50,820 nucleotides of DNA from Bacteroidaceae bacterium (lineage in GTDB: Bacteria; Bacteroidota; Bacteroidia; Bacteroidales; Bacteroidaceae), in the NCBI GenBank assembly GCA_017451695.1, contig JAFTNW010000043.1, positions 1 to 50,820 on the forward strand, read 5' to 3'. Below are positions 6,161 to 15,399 of the stretch, piece after piece (the stretch's first letter is position 1; every line of letters starts with the position of its first letter). The notes below the pieces were generated by a model that worked only from the letters and a program-made list of their open reading frames with translations, searched no databases and was not told the DNA's origin. Made by a program: the position numbers and the translations under genes.

Positions 6161-9082
6161 TTATTTATTAGCTGATTCATACGCCTTGCTGAAAACTCTC
6201 TGATTTATAAAATTCATAAAATCGGGGTTGTCAAGGTAGTTGCGACAGAACTCTGTATTCTCATTCAACATTCGTGCAATAATCATCATCAATGACATAT
6301 TGCACTGCTGCTGTGCTGTCTCGCGGTCGCTGTTCCGAGCAGCGTTAATAAATGCCTCGTCTGCTTGCAAACGTGTTGGCAACTCCTCCAGCTGTTGCTT
6401 TGCCTTTTCTTTGTCAAGCCAGTTGATACCATTGAACTCGTCCAAAATCTCGCTTAACTTCTTCATATCAGGCTCTGACTTACCGCCGGGCTTACCAATT
6501 TCAATAGGAGCAATTTCAGCATCTGAATTTTCCAATTCTATCTTTACTTCCTCGCCCTTGATAAGACGATATTGGTCAAAGTCTATTGACTCAATAAGAC
6601 CTTCTGTGAAATCCTCTCCCTTAAGGACAGGCAACTTGTGTATGAGTAATAAGAAGTATGTATTCAATTTCTCCCATTCAAAGCTCTTGTATGGCAATAC
6701 AGCTGCAATGAAAGGATATGTACGCAAGAAACCTTTTACGCTACTCTTGCAGCGTATCTGTGTGTCTAACTCCAACTCTTTGAACCTATCAACAGAGGTG
6801 TTTATGATTGGGTCAATCTCTTCACGAGAAGCACCTGACCAATATTTTTCGTTCAAAAGATTTATATCATCAGGAGTATATATGTTTGCTTCCTCTATTT
6901 CTGTTATAAGTTCATTCAATTTATTGGGGTCGATTTCACGCGATAAAATGGTGGTCTTGTAGAAACGCTGGAATGAGGCCTTTATGCTTTCTGCATCATT
7001 GGCAAAGTCAAGCACGAATGTATCTCGTTTCTTCGGGTGGCAACGGTTGAGACGAGAAAGTGTCTGCACGGCTTTAACATCGGTCAAGACGCGGTCCACA
7101 TACATAGTATGCAACAACGGCTGGTCATAACCCGTCTGGAACTTTTCAGCAACAACAAGTATGCGGTATGGGTCTGTTCCCATATTCTCCTCGATGTCCT
7201 TTGAGGGGAAGCCGTTTACATCGGCCTCTGTTACTTCCTTACCACCATAAGATTTGCTTCCGGAAAATGCTACTATAGCTTTGTAAGGGCTCTTTCTCTC
7301 TTCGAGTAAACGAGATATTTCATAATAAAACTCTATCGCACGCAAAATGCTGCTTGTAACAACCATTGCACGAGCCTGGCCACCAACCTTGCCTTTGCCG
7401 ATAACCTGTGTATGGAAATGCTCAACAATGATAGAGGCCTTTTGCTGAATTGTCTCGGGCTGGCCCTCAACAAAAGCACGCAGCTTCTTTTGTGCTTGCT
7501 TTTTGTCAAATTCCGGGTCGGACTCAATAGATTTTACAATCTTGTAATAACTATTGTATGTGGTATAATGTTTGAGTACATCTTCGATAAAGCCCTCTTC
7601 AATGGCTTGCTTCATAGTGTATTCGTGGAATGGGCGGTGGCCTGTCTCCCCATCGGGCTGGTCAAATGCTGTTCCGAACATCTGCAATGTCTTATTCTTC
7701 GGTGTAGCAGTGAACGCATAGTAATTGGCATTCTTCACCATCTTGCGACCTTCGATGATAGCGTTGAGCTTATCTTCGAGGTCTTCGCCATTCTCTCCCG
7801 AATTACCACTCAATGCGATATTCATCTTGGCAGACATAGAACCATTCTGACTGCTATGTGCTTCGTCGATGATGATACCAAAACGCTTATTCTTCATTTC
7901 ATTGCCGATAGTGTCAAGAATAAACGGGAACTTATGCACTATGGTAATGATAATCTTCTTGCCACTCTCCAAATTGTTTCGCAAGGCATCGGCACTATCA
8001 GCCCACGCAACAAGATTAGACAAACGCTTGAAAGCAGCGATGTTGTCCCTAATCTGCTTGTCAAGGTTCACGCGGTCCGTAACCACAATGACACTATCCA
8101 TAAGTGGCTTTGTGCCGTCAAGCAGACCTACAAGCTGATAGGCAAGCCAAGTGATAGAATTGGATTTGCCCGAACCGGCAGAGTGTTGTATCAAATATCT
8201 GTTACCTACACCTTTTGCTCTTGTTTCTGCCAACAAACTTCGCACAACCTCCAACTGATGATAGCGAGGCCAAATAACAGAAACCTTTTCCCTGTTTGTT
8301 CTCTCGTCCTTCTTTTTGATTACTTGAGCATAATTCTCAAGAATATCGGAAAGCGACTCTTTTGCCAATATATCTTCCCAGAGATATGAAGTACGCACCC
8401 CATTAGGATTGACTGGATTTCCAGCTCCGCCATTCACACCCTTGTTGAATGGTAAGAACCAGGAACTTTTACCGCAAAGCCACGTACACATACTGATGTC
8501 GTCATCATCAACAGCAAAATGCACAGCACACCTTTTGGGAGCCAACAATAAATCGTTGGGGTCGCGGTCGGTCTGATACTGCTTAATGGCATTCTCTATT
8601 GTCTGCCCTGTGTAATGGTTCTTCAGTTCAATAGTCAATACGGGCATACCGTTCAATGACACCATTACATCAATGCTGTTTGAGTTCTCCTTGCTGTAGT
8701 AGAGCTGTCTTGTAACGCAGAAGATGTTGTTGCGGTACATTTCCTGTGCGGTAGGATTAAGCTCCGAGGGCAACGGATAGTACATATCGAACAGCTCCGA
8801 AATATATCGGAAACCCTTTCTCAATACATCAGTAATACCACGAGTGGCAAGCTCCTTATTAAGCTGGGTGAAAAACTTCCGCTCGGAAACCTCACTCGCA
8901 AAGCAGGCTGTATTTTCAGCCTTTTTCTTTTGTGTGGAGAGAATAAACCTTTTTACACGCTCAGTATCGAGTGCGTAATCTTTGTTATAATTTTCTGAAA
9001 GACCTTCTTCGTACCCTTGCACATCGCGAAGATAGCTTACAAGGATAGTTTCAAGATTTTTCTCTGATGTATCGGTTGCCAT
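6161..9082 (-). CDS. hsdR: Type I restriction enzyme, R subunit
   Basis: 973 residues. The N-terminal nuclease domain has the ELKNHYTGQ motif near residue 150 (the acidic-x-Lys part of the PD-(D/E)xK site). SF2 translocase motifs follow: Walker A AGSGKSN near 302, DEAH near 405, TATP near 457, and later helicase motifs (EKFQTGYDQP, SRLNR). In the type I complex this subunit translocates DNA using ATP and cuts at a distance when the site recognised by HsdS is unmethylated. It lies 12 bases downstream of the hsdS second half and is intact. Confidence 0.95.
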   Translation of the reverse strand: MATDTSEKNLETILVSYLRDVQGYEEGLSENYNKDYALDTERVKRFILSTQKKKAENTACFASEVSERKFFTQLNKELATRGITDVLRKGFRYISELFDMYYPLPSELNPTAQEMYRNNIFCVTRQLYYSKENSNSIDVMVSLNGMPVLTIELKNHYTGQTIENAIKQYQTDRDPNDLLLAPKRCAVHFAVDDDDISMCTWLCGKSSWFLPFNKGVNGGAGNPVNPNGVRTSYLWEDILAKESLSDILENYAQVIKKKDERTNREKVSVIWPRYHQLEVVRSLLAETRAKGVGNRYLIQHSAGSGKSNSITWLAYQLVGLLDGTKPLMDSVIVVTDRVNLDKQIRDNIAAFKRLSNLVAWADSADALRNNLESGKKIIITIVHKFPFILDTIGNEMKNKRFGIIIDEAHSSQNGSMSAKMNIALSGNSGENGEDLEDKLNAIIEGRKMVKNANYYAFTATPKNKTLQMFGTAFDQPDGETGHRPFHEYTMKQAIEEGFIEDVLKHYTTYNSYYKIVKSIESDPEFDKKQAQKKLRAFVEGQPETIQQKASIIVEHFHTQVIGKGKVGGQARAMVVTSSILRAIEFYYEISRLLEERKSPYKAIVAFSGSKSYGGKEVTEADVNGFPSKDIEENMGTDPYRILVVAEKFQTGYDQPLLHTMYVDRVLTDVKAVQTLSRLNRCHPKKRDTFVLDFANDAESIKASFQRFYKTTILSREIDPNKLNELITEIEEANIYTPDDINLLNEKYWSGASREEIDPIINTSVDRFKELELDTQIRCKSSVKGFLRTYPFIAAVLPYKSFEWEKLNTYFLLLIHKLPVLKGEDFTEGLIESIDFDQYRLIKGEEVKIELENSDAEIAPIEIGKPGGKSEPDMKKLSEILDEFNGINWLDKEKAKQQLEELPTRLQADEAFINAARNSDRETAQQQCNMSLMMIIARMLNENTEFCRNYLDNPDFMNFINQRVFSKAYESANK

Positions 9083-9094
9083 AACTAAATTTAT

Positions 9095-9820
9095 TTATTG
9101 CACATTGATTTGTCCTGTTACGCAGTCCGCAATCAATTTCTGCTTATATTCTTTCAAGTATTCAATTTCAGCTTCAAGTTCGCTTATGAGTGAATTTATC
9201 TTGTTGCATTTATCCTCAATGTATGCAACAATGGCTTTTTGTTCTTCGATAGGAGGTTCAAAGAAGGGTATGCTCTTTAACCCGATTGGGGATAAATCCC
9301 ATTGTCCAACCCTAATACCTTTAGAAAATTGGGTAAAAAACGGAATATAGAATTTGCTTCTAATAGCGAGATTAAAAAAGTCTTTGTCCGGGAATTTCAA
9401 ATCACATACATAATAAGCAGGACTTACAATGCCATTATATTTAGAAACAGCATAAGAGCCTTGCCACGCTTTCATTTTGTTGATTACGAACTGCCCTTCT
9501 GAAACATATTTATAACCACTTAAATCATCAGGAATATAATTGTGATTTTCTTCCTTTGATTCAACATCTCTAACAATAACGCCCTTTTCTCGAACAACTG
9601 ATAGAAGTTGCTCTGTGGGCTTATTTTTTATTGAGACCATTCTTAAATAACTCCGAAGCTGTGTACATTTCCAATGTTCGGGTATCATTCCTATCCAAGG
9701 AATTCCACTATCTTTCATCTTCACATCGGGGTTGAGACCTCGTGTGATGACATTTGCTATTTCTGACTCTTTGAGTTCGTTAAGCAACTGTAACTCTCTC
9801 TCTCTCTGCAACATACGCAT
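9095..9820 (-). CDS. hsdS: Type I specificity subunit, second half (out of frame)
   Basis: 241 residues. After a short junction (MRMLQRERELQLLNELKES) come a central conserved helix, DSGIPWIGMIPEHWK opening the second target-recognition domain, and the C-terminal conserved region (IEEQKAIVAYIEDKCNKINSLI...). Read on from the first half it would complete a standard two-domain HsdS of about 422 residues, but the two halves are in different frames, separated at a (CT)7 tract. It may be translated separately from the ATG at 9818-9820 or only when the tract changes length. Confidence 0.8.
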   Translation of the reverse strand: MRMLQRERELQLLNELKESEIANVITRGLNPDVKMKDSGIPWIGMIPEHWKCTQLRSYLRMVSIKNKPTEQLLSVVREKGVIVRDVESKEENHNYIPDDLSGYKYVSEGQFVINKMKAWQGSYAVSKYNGIVSPAYYVCDLKFPDKDFFNLAIRSKFYIPFFTQFSKGIRVGQWDLSPIGLKSIPFFEPPIEEQKAIVAYIEDKCNKINSLISELEAEIEYLKEYKQKLIADCVTGQINVQ

Positions 9821-10361
9821 CTATGCTTAAAGTTTTACTTTCAAGAAAACTAACAATTTTCTCTTGCTCGGCAAGAGGGGGAACAGGCAATATTTGCTTG
9901 GCAAAAGTCTCGAAACGAAAATCAGATGAACGTTCTCTAATGCCACGATATAATGATTGAATGAAACCATTCAATCCCATATGGCGAATAACTTTTGCAT
10001 AGTATTTCGTCAAAATTGTACCATCTTTAGGTGTGCAAACACTGTATACAGGGGTTCCCTTGCCATCGCTATCAGAAACGCCAACAGCACCAGCAAACGC
10101 ATCCATTTGATGAATAACCAAATCACCTTTTTTTATACCTTGATAACCTATTTCTTTAAGTGATTCAGTAAATCCTGTAGTACGTCTGTTTTTTCTCAAT
10201 GTAACAACACCATCGCGAAAACAAGTTATAACCTCGTCGCTTCCCAAAGGCAATCTGTTTTCCTTATAAAACAGATATTTTGCTCTCATTTCACCCCAAT
10301 GGGCAGGAATGCAATTCAACCAGGGTATAACAGTGTCCTTATATTCTTCGTACTGCTTCAT
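9780..10361 (-). CDS. hsdS: Type I specificity subunit, first half (truncated by repeat tract)
   Basis: 193 residues. The first target-recognition domain opens with VIPWLNCIPAHWGEMRAKYL and ends with the conserved helix (PPLAEQEKIVSFLESKTLSIDAYVAERER). The frame then runs off the (CT)7 repeat into VTVA and a stop. One extra repeat unit would continue ERELQLLNE into the second half. The start overlaps the hsdM stop as ATGA. Half-length HsdS proteins can pair to rebuild a specificity subunit (shown for the truncated NgoAV HsdS), so this form may still work with a different, symmetric target. That is inference here. Confidence 0.85.
   Translation of the reverse strand: MKQYEEYKDTVIPWLNCIPAHWGEMRAKYLFYKENRLPLGSDEVITCFRDGVVTLRKNRRTTGFTESLKEIGYQGIKKGDLVIHQMDAFAGAVGVSDSDGKGTPVYSVCTPKDGTILTKYYAKVIRHMGLNGFIQSLYRGIRERSSDFRFETFAKQILPVPPLAEQEKIVSFLESKTLSIDAYVAERERVTVA
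9794..9807. repeat. (CT)7 dinucleotide tract inside hsdS, probable phase-variation site
   Basis: Seven CT units on the plus strand, (AG)7 on the coding strand, lie exactly at the break between the two hsdS frames. A tract of 8 or 5 units would give one continuous HsdS; 7 units give the split form seen here. Slipped-strand mispairing at such tracts is a common cause of switching in restriction genes. Confidence 0.85.
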
Positions 10362-12445
10362 ACCTTGCCAAGAATATCGTCCAACATACCATCGGTGCGT
10401 TCTTCAATAGCACGAATATCGTGTGTTATATCCTCGATAGAACGCAAAGCCTTTGGCTTATAGAAATACTTTGTAAACGAAAGCTCATAGCCCTCCTGCA
10501 CTGAATCGGTATCAATCCAGGCATCAGGTGTGTATGGTACAATTTCGTTTTGGAAGAATGCATCTATACCACCTTCGTAGCGAAGAGGTATGATTTCGGT
10601 GTCCTCCAATGCCTTGTCGGGAACAGGGTTGCCATTTGTGTCTATGACGATGTTCGCATCGGGGCAGGTGATGGTATAGTACTTTTGCAACAAGTCCACG
10701 TGCTTTTTCTTTGGCTTGCTCTTCATCTTTTTGACAGCCTTGTAAAGGAGTTCACGCAATTCGTTGAAATCATAGTCTGCACTGTTGTCATACTCCTTAA
10801 CGAATGTCATCACTTCACAGCAGACAGCAGCATCCTTTTCTTTGCGACACATCTCCGCCTCACGTTCTTCGTCATAGTAGAATTTCAAACGCAAAGGTCG
10901 GCACACCTTAACGCTCCAATAGCCGAACTCGTCGTTGGGGAATATCTTGCTTTGGGGTGTCTCTGCGAAATCGGTAAGGAGTTTCACTATCTGCTGGCGG
11001 TCTGTTTCGTTTGTTTCACAATTCTTCTCGCCCAAATTCTTTCGCAAAGGAGATTTTATCTCAGTAGCATCAATGAGTTGCACAAAGCCCCTGCGACGTT
11101 CTTCTTTGCGGTTAGTAACTACCCAAATGAAAGTACCAATACCTGTATTGTAGAAGTCCTTTTCGGGCATTGCTACAATGGCTTCCAAAAGGTCGTTCTC
11201 GATGATGTACTTTCGGAGGTTGCTTGCACCGGTACCTGCATCACCTGTAAAGAGTGAAGAACCGTTGTGTACCTCGACTATACGAGTGCCAAGCTCGGTA
11301 GAATCTTTCATTCTTGAAAGGTTGTTGGCAAGGAACATCATCTGACAGTCGCCAATATCGGGAATGAACGATATTTCATTGTCTTCGCTATCTCTAACTA
11401 CAAAACGACTGTCTGTAAACTGTTTCTTCTCGGACTCTGCAAGGCCTCTCTTCTTCAAGTCCTCTTTCCAGGGCGTGCCGAAAGGAGGATTTGAAATACA
11501 GAAATCATAGGATTCTCCCGGGTGGCCGTCGCGTGAGATTGTGCTGTCAAAAGCAATGTACTCACGCATTTCTGTGCCGTGCGCATATTGGAATGATTGT
11601 ATGTCGCCTGAAATCATCAAGTCGGCCTTACAAGTAGCAAATGTTTCGGGCTGAAGCTCCTGACCATAAATGAGCACTTTTACATTCTTGCCCATTTGTG
11701 TGGCAATCTCTTTAATGCGGTCCTGTGCAATAGTAAGAATACCGCCTGTACCGCAAGCACCATCATAGACAGTATATGTGTTGTCCTTAATCTTATCAGA
11801 TACGGGTAGCACAGCGAGGTCGGCCAATAGCTTGACATAATCACGGGGCGTAAAGTGTTCTCCGGCTTCGGTAACATTATTTTCCTCGTTGAACTTACGC
11901 AACAGCTCTTCAAACATCGTTCCCATTGTGTGATTGTCAAGAGCCGGCAAACGCACTGTGCCGTCGTCATTGAGAACGGGTTTGTTACTTAAGTTTATCT
12001 TCTCATCTGTGAACTTTTCAATGATGCTACCCAAACGCTCTGCCTCTGTAAGGTTATCAACCATTTGGCGAAGATGAAACTTGTCGAGAATGTCCTGAAC
12101 ATCTTTACTGAAACCATTGAGATAGTTAATAAAGTTCATCTTCAGACGGTTGGGGTCGGTCTCGCTCTTCAATGTCTTCATCGTGAAAAGAGAAGAGTTG
12201 TAGAACGGATAGCCTGTGGTGTTGAAAAGGATTGGGTCTTGATTAGAAATATTATGTGCATCAAGCATTTTCTTCTGTGCCAAAAGAGACTCCTTTGTAG
12301 GCTCAAGAAGAACGTCGATACGACGTAAAACCATCATAGGCATAATGATTTTTTTGTATTCGCCTTTTTCAAAGGCATATACAAGCACATCTGTAGCGAT
12401 ATTCCAAATGAATGAAAATAGCTGGTTGTATTGTGTTTGTTCCAT
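10358..12445 (-). CDS. hsdM: Type I DNA methyltransferase, M subunit
   Basis: The ATG at 12443-12445 (MEQTQYNQLFSFIWNIATDVL) is chosen because it matches the family N-terminus; a longer frame from 12535 adds an unlikely AT-rich extension. 695 residues. The N-terminal helical domain is followed by the N6-adenine methyltransferase core: motif I DGACGTGG near residue 227 (AdoMet binding) and motif IV NPPF near residue 317 (catalysis). With HsdS it forms the host-modifying methylase. First gene of the operon hsdM-hsdS-hsdR. The C-terminal region is longer than in many HsdM proteins. Confidence 0.95.
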   Translation of the reverse strand: MEQTQYNQLFSFIWNIATDVLVYAFEKGEYKKIIMPMMVLRRIDVLLEPTKESLLAQKKMLDAHNISNQDPILFNTTGYPFYNSSLFTMKTLKSETDPNRLKMNFINYLNGFSKDVQDILDKFHLRQMVDNLTEAERLGSIIEKFTDEKINLSNKPVLNDDGTVRLPALDNHTMGTMFEELLRKFNEENNVTEAGEHFTPRDYVKLLADLAVLPVSDKIKDNTYTVYDGACGTGGILTIAQDRIKEIATQMGKNVKVLIYGQELQPETFATCKADLMISGDIQSFQYAHGTEMREYIAFDSTISRDGHPGESYDFCISNPPFGTPWKEDLKKRGLAESEKKQFTDSRFVVRDSEDNEISFIPDIGDCQMMFLANNLSRMKDSTELGTRIVEVHNGSSLFTGDAGTGASNLRKYIIENDLLEAIVAMPEKDFYNTGIGTFIWVVTNRKEERRRGFVQLIDATEIKSPLRKNLGEKNCETNETDRQQIVKLLTDFAETPQSKIFPNDEFGYWSVKVCRPLRLKFYYDEEREAEMCRKEKDAAVCCEVMTFVKEYDNSADYDFNELRELLYKAVKKMKSKPKKKHVDLLQKYYTITCPDANIVIDTNGNPVPDKALEDTEIIPLRYEGGIDAFFQNEIVPYTPDAWIDTDSVQEGYELSFTKYFYKPKALRSIEDITHDIRAIEERTDGMLDDILGKV

Positions 12446-12552
12446 TATGTTTGCTTTAAGTGTATAAATGCAAAAATAAATAAAATTTATTTTACTCCTA
12501 TACCAAAGGTCAAAATTGTTAAAAACAATCCACATAAGATGTTGTACAACAC

Positions 12553-12583
12553 AAAAAAGCCTCCCTACTTAACATAGAGAGGC
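12553..12583 (-). terminator. Intrinsic terminator after the terminase gene
   Basis: Inverted repeat GCCTCCCT / AGAGAGGC (12559-12583) followed on the minus strand by six Ts (12553-12558). It closes the phage late transcript and separates it from the restriction operon. Confidence 0.75.
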
Positions 12584-12604
12584 ACAAATAATTACGATAG
12601 ATAC

Positions 12605-14236
12605 CTACATAACCCCACTTGCGGTAACAGGAAACATTTCTCTGTAAGGGAATTTTTCTGCTCCGATATAGAGCGTATCAAATGCGTCTGTTCCGTCTGT
12701 GCGGTGTTCGAGCAGGTTTTCTTCTGTCTCGTCCAACTTCTCACCGCCTTTGTCCTTGCGGAAACCGTTGCGCCCACGAACAACTCCTGCTGTCTGAATG
12801 GCAAGAATAAGGTCATCGTTGTTCTGACGATTGAAGAACGGCATTAGCCTCTGCTTGCCGGCAAAGCCTTGATTGATTAAAAGGTACTTTTCATCGTGTC
12901 GCATAGGATTGCCAAGATAGACATCTTCCACTTGCCAACCTCGCTTCTCAAACTCGTGGCAGACAACCCAATGAAAATCCTGCTCATTGACGGCATAGTT
13001 CGCACCAAGTGCTGTGGTGTCATAGTAGTAAACCACTGTTTTATTTTGGTGGTGTGCATAGTAATTGCAGAACTCTTCAATGAGTGCCGGGATTTTCCTC
13101 TCAAACTTCACATAAAAGGATTTTATGATGTTGAGCCTGCGACCTTCGGGCTGTCCTGCGACTATCCAATTTATATTTGCATTGTAGTCCATACCAATGC
13201 AGATAGGTGCAAGGGGATTGATATCCTTGTCGGCACGGCAGTCCATTGCTTCGGGGGCAAAGTCATAACCGAGGCTGTCGAGGTATTCAAAATCGCTGGC
13301 ATTGTATTTATGCCCCTCACGCATAGATGAATAAAAGCCGTCCTTCGCTATTCCGATCCTCTGACAAAGGATAGAGGTTTGGAATGTTTTTGGCGTAAGG
13401 TCGCGCTTCATCTGCTTAATGTAGTTCTCGCCCAACAACTGCAAGTTCTCTATGCTGCTGTACTCCTTGTAATAGACTGCAACGGAACGCATCTTGTTGA
13501 GGTTCGTATCGAGTGTACGAAGATAACTCTTCAGATATTTCGGCACAGTCTTGCCCTCGCCCTTTAATCTACGCACACGCTCCTTTGTCTTCCATATCTC
13601 GTATATGGTGGCCTTGATTGTATCTATCAGCTCTTCGTCCATTTTCTCTTTGTAGTGCAAGAACCACGAGCCTTTCTGTGTCTGTGGCATATCGCTCAAT
13701 ATCATTATCGAGTGATTGAAGGAGTGCTTGCCGAAATAGGACTTTATACCGCCATTGGCAGGGAGTGTTTCATCTTTCAGGCGTTCATAATCTATGAACT
13801 TTGCTTCGTCGATAAGCAACCACGAGAGCGTAAGCGAGTTGGAAGAGCCGGGCCTGTCCTGTGATATAATGACTGCCACAGAGCCATTATAGAACGATAT
13901 AACATGTTCGTAATCGCTCGGCTCGATGATTGCGCGTGCAAAGGATTTGGGAGGCTTGCGACCAACGACATAATGTACTCCTTGAATATATCCCCAACGC
14001 TTCCACGCGGCGAAAAGCCCCGGCAAAGTGTTTGTAAGTCCGTGCTTGAAGGTGGGTACTACGATACCGCCTGTACTGCCCGGCATACGCTGCATATTAC
14101 GGAGAACGAAAGGTGCAGCAATGCTGTCCGTCTTTCCTGTTCGACGGCCTGCGACAATAACGGTGGTGTTTGCCCCGATAAGCTGGGTAAGGCGTTGCGG
14201 TTCGTTAAAGTATATCTCCTTGTTTGGCTTTGACAT
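12605..14236 (-). CDS. terL: Phage terminase large subunit
   Basis: The Met at 14234-14236 (MSKPNKEIYFNEPQ) is chosen; the frame extends upstream into a non-conserved stretch. 543 residues. The ATPase has Walker A AGRRTGKT at about 27-34 and Walker B WLLIDEAKF at about 137-145. The RNase H-like nuclease has acidic clusters at GMDYN (about 345) and DGTDAFDTL (about 511). It pumps DNA into the prohead and cuts it. It is the last gene of the leftward late block; a terminator follows and a palindrome-rich intergenic region precedes it. Confidence 0.9.
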   Translation of the reverse strand: MSKPNKEIYFNEPQRLTQLIGANTTVIVAGRRTGKTDSIAAPFVLRNMQRMPGSTGGIVVPTFKHGLTNTLPGLFAAWKRWGYIQGVHYVVGRKPPKSFARAIIEPSDYEHVISFYNGSVAVIISQDRPGSSNSLTLSWLLIDEAKFIDYERLKDETLPANGGIKSYFGKHSFNHSIMILSDMPQTQKGSWFLHYKEKMDEELIDTIKATIYEIWKTKERVRRLKGEGKTVPKYLKSYLRTLDTNLNKMRSVAVYYKEYSSIENLQLLGENYIKQMKRDLTPKTFQTSILCQRIGIAKDGFYSSMREGHKYNASDFEYLDSLGYDFAPEAMDCRADKDINPLAPICIGMDYNANINWIVAGQPEGRRLNIIKSFYVKFERKIPALIEEFCNYYAHHQNKTVVYYYDTTALGANYAVNEQDFHWVVCHEFEKRGWQVEDVYLGNPMRHDEKYLLINQGFAGKQRLMPFFNRQNNDDLILAIQTAGVVRGRNGFRKDKGGEKLDETEENLLEHRTDGTDAFDTLYIGAEKFPYREMFPVTASGVM

Positions 14237-14310
14237 ATTGCAGTGTATGAGTAACACTGCAAATTTCGCGTGCAACTTAGCGAGAAAAAAAGACAAGCAT
14301 ATAAAATGAC

Positions 14311-14655
14311 TCAAGCCCAATCGACTAAGGATTGGGCTTGATACTGTACTGTTTAACGTGCAAGACACTGCGACTACGGCTGTGAATACCGCGATTAAGC
14401 GAGTGGAATATCAAGTGCACTTGAATATTTCCGAGCAATAGCGGTATCGGCTTTCGCCAATTACACGATTCTGTGTGAAAAAGGAGTTCCGTGTGCACCG
14501 GAACCGACGACAAACCGAGTGTAATCAAATTTATATTTGGATTACCGAGGTGCGAAGGAGGAAAAGCACCGGATTAACTCCCTACATCCTTTTTATAGTG
14601 CAGATATAGCGACTAAGCCTATACGGGCACTGTTAGGAAGGAATATTCCTTTATT
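14311..14655. other. Palindrome-rich intergenic region upstream of terL (candidate structured RNA or packaging/regulatory site)
   Basis: About 345 bases without a gene but dense in hairpins. There is a perfect 11-bp stem (14311-14321 / 14329-14339). GCGGTA and TACCGC arms near 14386-14455 enclose an inner stem centred on CAAGTGCACTTG. GTTCCG/CGGAAC lies near 14484-14502. GTAATC/GATTAC encloses an AT loop (14519-14543), GGTGC/GCACC lies near 14548-14569, and AGTGC/GCACT near 14596-14630 encloses TATAG/CTATA. The last is AAGGAATATTCCTT. Two modules share CGAGTG-stem-CCGAG (14399-14434 and 14515-14548), and CGACTAAG-like octamers recur at four sites, three of them in hairpin loops. The strand is undetermined. 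Confidence 0.55.
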
Positions 14656-15169
14656 TCAATTGCATCAAATCATAATACATAGGAACTGTAAATTCGCAAT
14701 CCTCTATGCTGTTTACTAAAAATTTGAAGCCGTTTTTCTCATAAAATGGCAATGCTTCTTTGTAGGCATCCACAGTAAGGAAACGACAGGCAGAAACAGA
14801 CTCATCATTTACAAGAATCTGTTTTACGGCAGATATAAGACCTGTTCCGAGTTGTTTCCCCCTATATTCAAGCGAGACTGCAAGACGACCTATTTTAACA
14901 GCCGGGTAACTTCCCATATGTTTGTCATGAGGAAACTTGCCTTTCACTTTCCGCCAAAGATTCTTTTCCGTAGTTGTCTGTGAAATCTTATCATTAAGCA
15001 AACTAAAATATGCAATAATCTTGCCGTCATCTTCTATAAGAACATACGTTTTTGCAAGCATCTGTTCTTGATAGTTTGCTGCATCATCAATAAAAAAACC
15101 GTTCAAATCGGAATCTCCACAATCGAACGGCTCTTTTGTACTAATTTCGTTTAATGTTACTAAACGCAT
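14651..15169 (-). CDS. GNAT-family N-acetyltransferase, possible toxin
   Basis: 172 residues with the GNAT acetyl-CoA site VKIGRLAVSLEYRGKQLGTGLI (about residues 91-112; the RGxxLG motif is the pyrophosphate loop) and the C-terminal motif FYEKNGF. The size and the PFDCGDSDLNGFF opening resemble the TacT/AtaT type of acetyltransferase toxins, which acetylate aminoacyl-tRNA. A 52-aa gene ends 7 bases upstream and could encode the antitoxin. A metabolic or antibiotic acetyltransferase cannot be excluded. Confidence 0.75.
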   Translation of the reverse strand: MRLVTLNEISTKEPFDCGDSDLNGFFIDDAANYQEQMLAKTYVLIEDDGKIIAYFSLLNDKISQTTTEKNLWRKVKGKFPHDKHMGSYPAVKIGRLAVSLEYRGKQLGTGLISAVKQILVNDESVSACRFLTVDAYKEALPFYEKNGFKFLVNSIEDCEFTVPMYYDLMQLK

Positions 15170-15176
15170 TTTATTA

Positions 15177-15335
15177 TTACATTTTGAAAGTCGCTATCTT
15201 CTTCAGCATTTCATACGCTTTACGAACACGATCTTTCTCTTCGTTTGAAGCCGGTTTAACGTTTTCCATTTCATTGAGAAAACGAACGGCATCTTCTCCG
15301 TATAATACGGGTGTTTCTCCAATTGGTCTTGCCAT
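15177..15335 (-). CDS. Small protein (52 aa), possible antitoxin for the GNAT gene
   Basis: The ATG at 15333-15335 (MARPIGETPVLYGEDAVRFLNEM) is chosen because the MARPI start recurs in small Bacteroidetes proteins next to GNAT genes; the upstream frame is AT-rich and not convincing. The product is short, charged and probably helical, without a clear ribbon-helix-helix. The 7-base gap to the acetyltransferase implies co-translation. The antitoxin role is inferred from gene order and size. Confidence 0.65.
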   Translation of the reverse strand: MARPIGETPVLYGEDAVRFLNEMENVKPASNEEKDRVRKAYEMLKKIATFKM

Positions 15336-15399
15336 AATTTTCTCTATTTGGTTAATACACTGCAAAAATAGTAAGTTTATACAATATAACAAAGTGATT

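Noticed and set aside
7412..8389. 325-codon rightward open frame inside hsdR
   Set aside because: It lies opposite the helicase motifs of an intact HsdR and has no domain-like pattern.
9095..10361. hsdS as a simple pseudogene
   Set aside because: Both halves are fully conserved and the only defect is the length of a dinucleotide repeat, which is reversible.
14311..14655. tmRNA or known phage tRNA cluster
   Set aside because: No CCA-type ends, no T-loop sequence and no tag reading frame were found; the stems do not form a cloverleaf.
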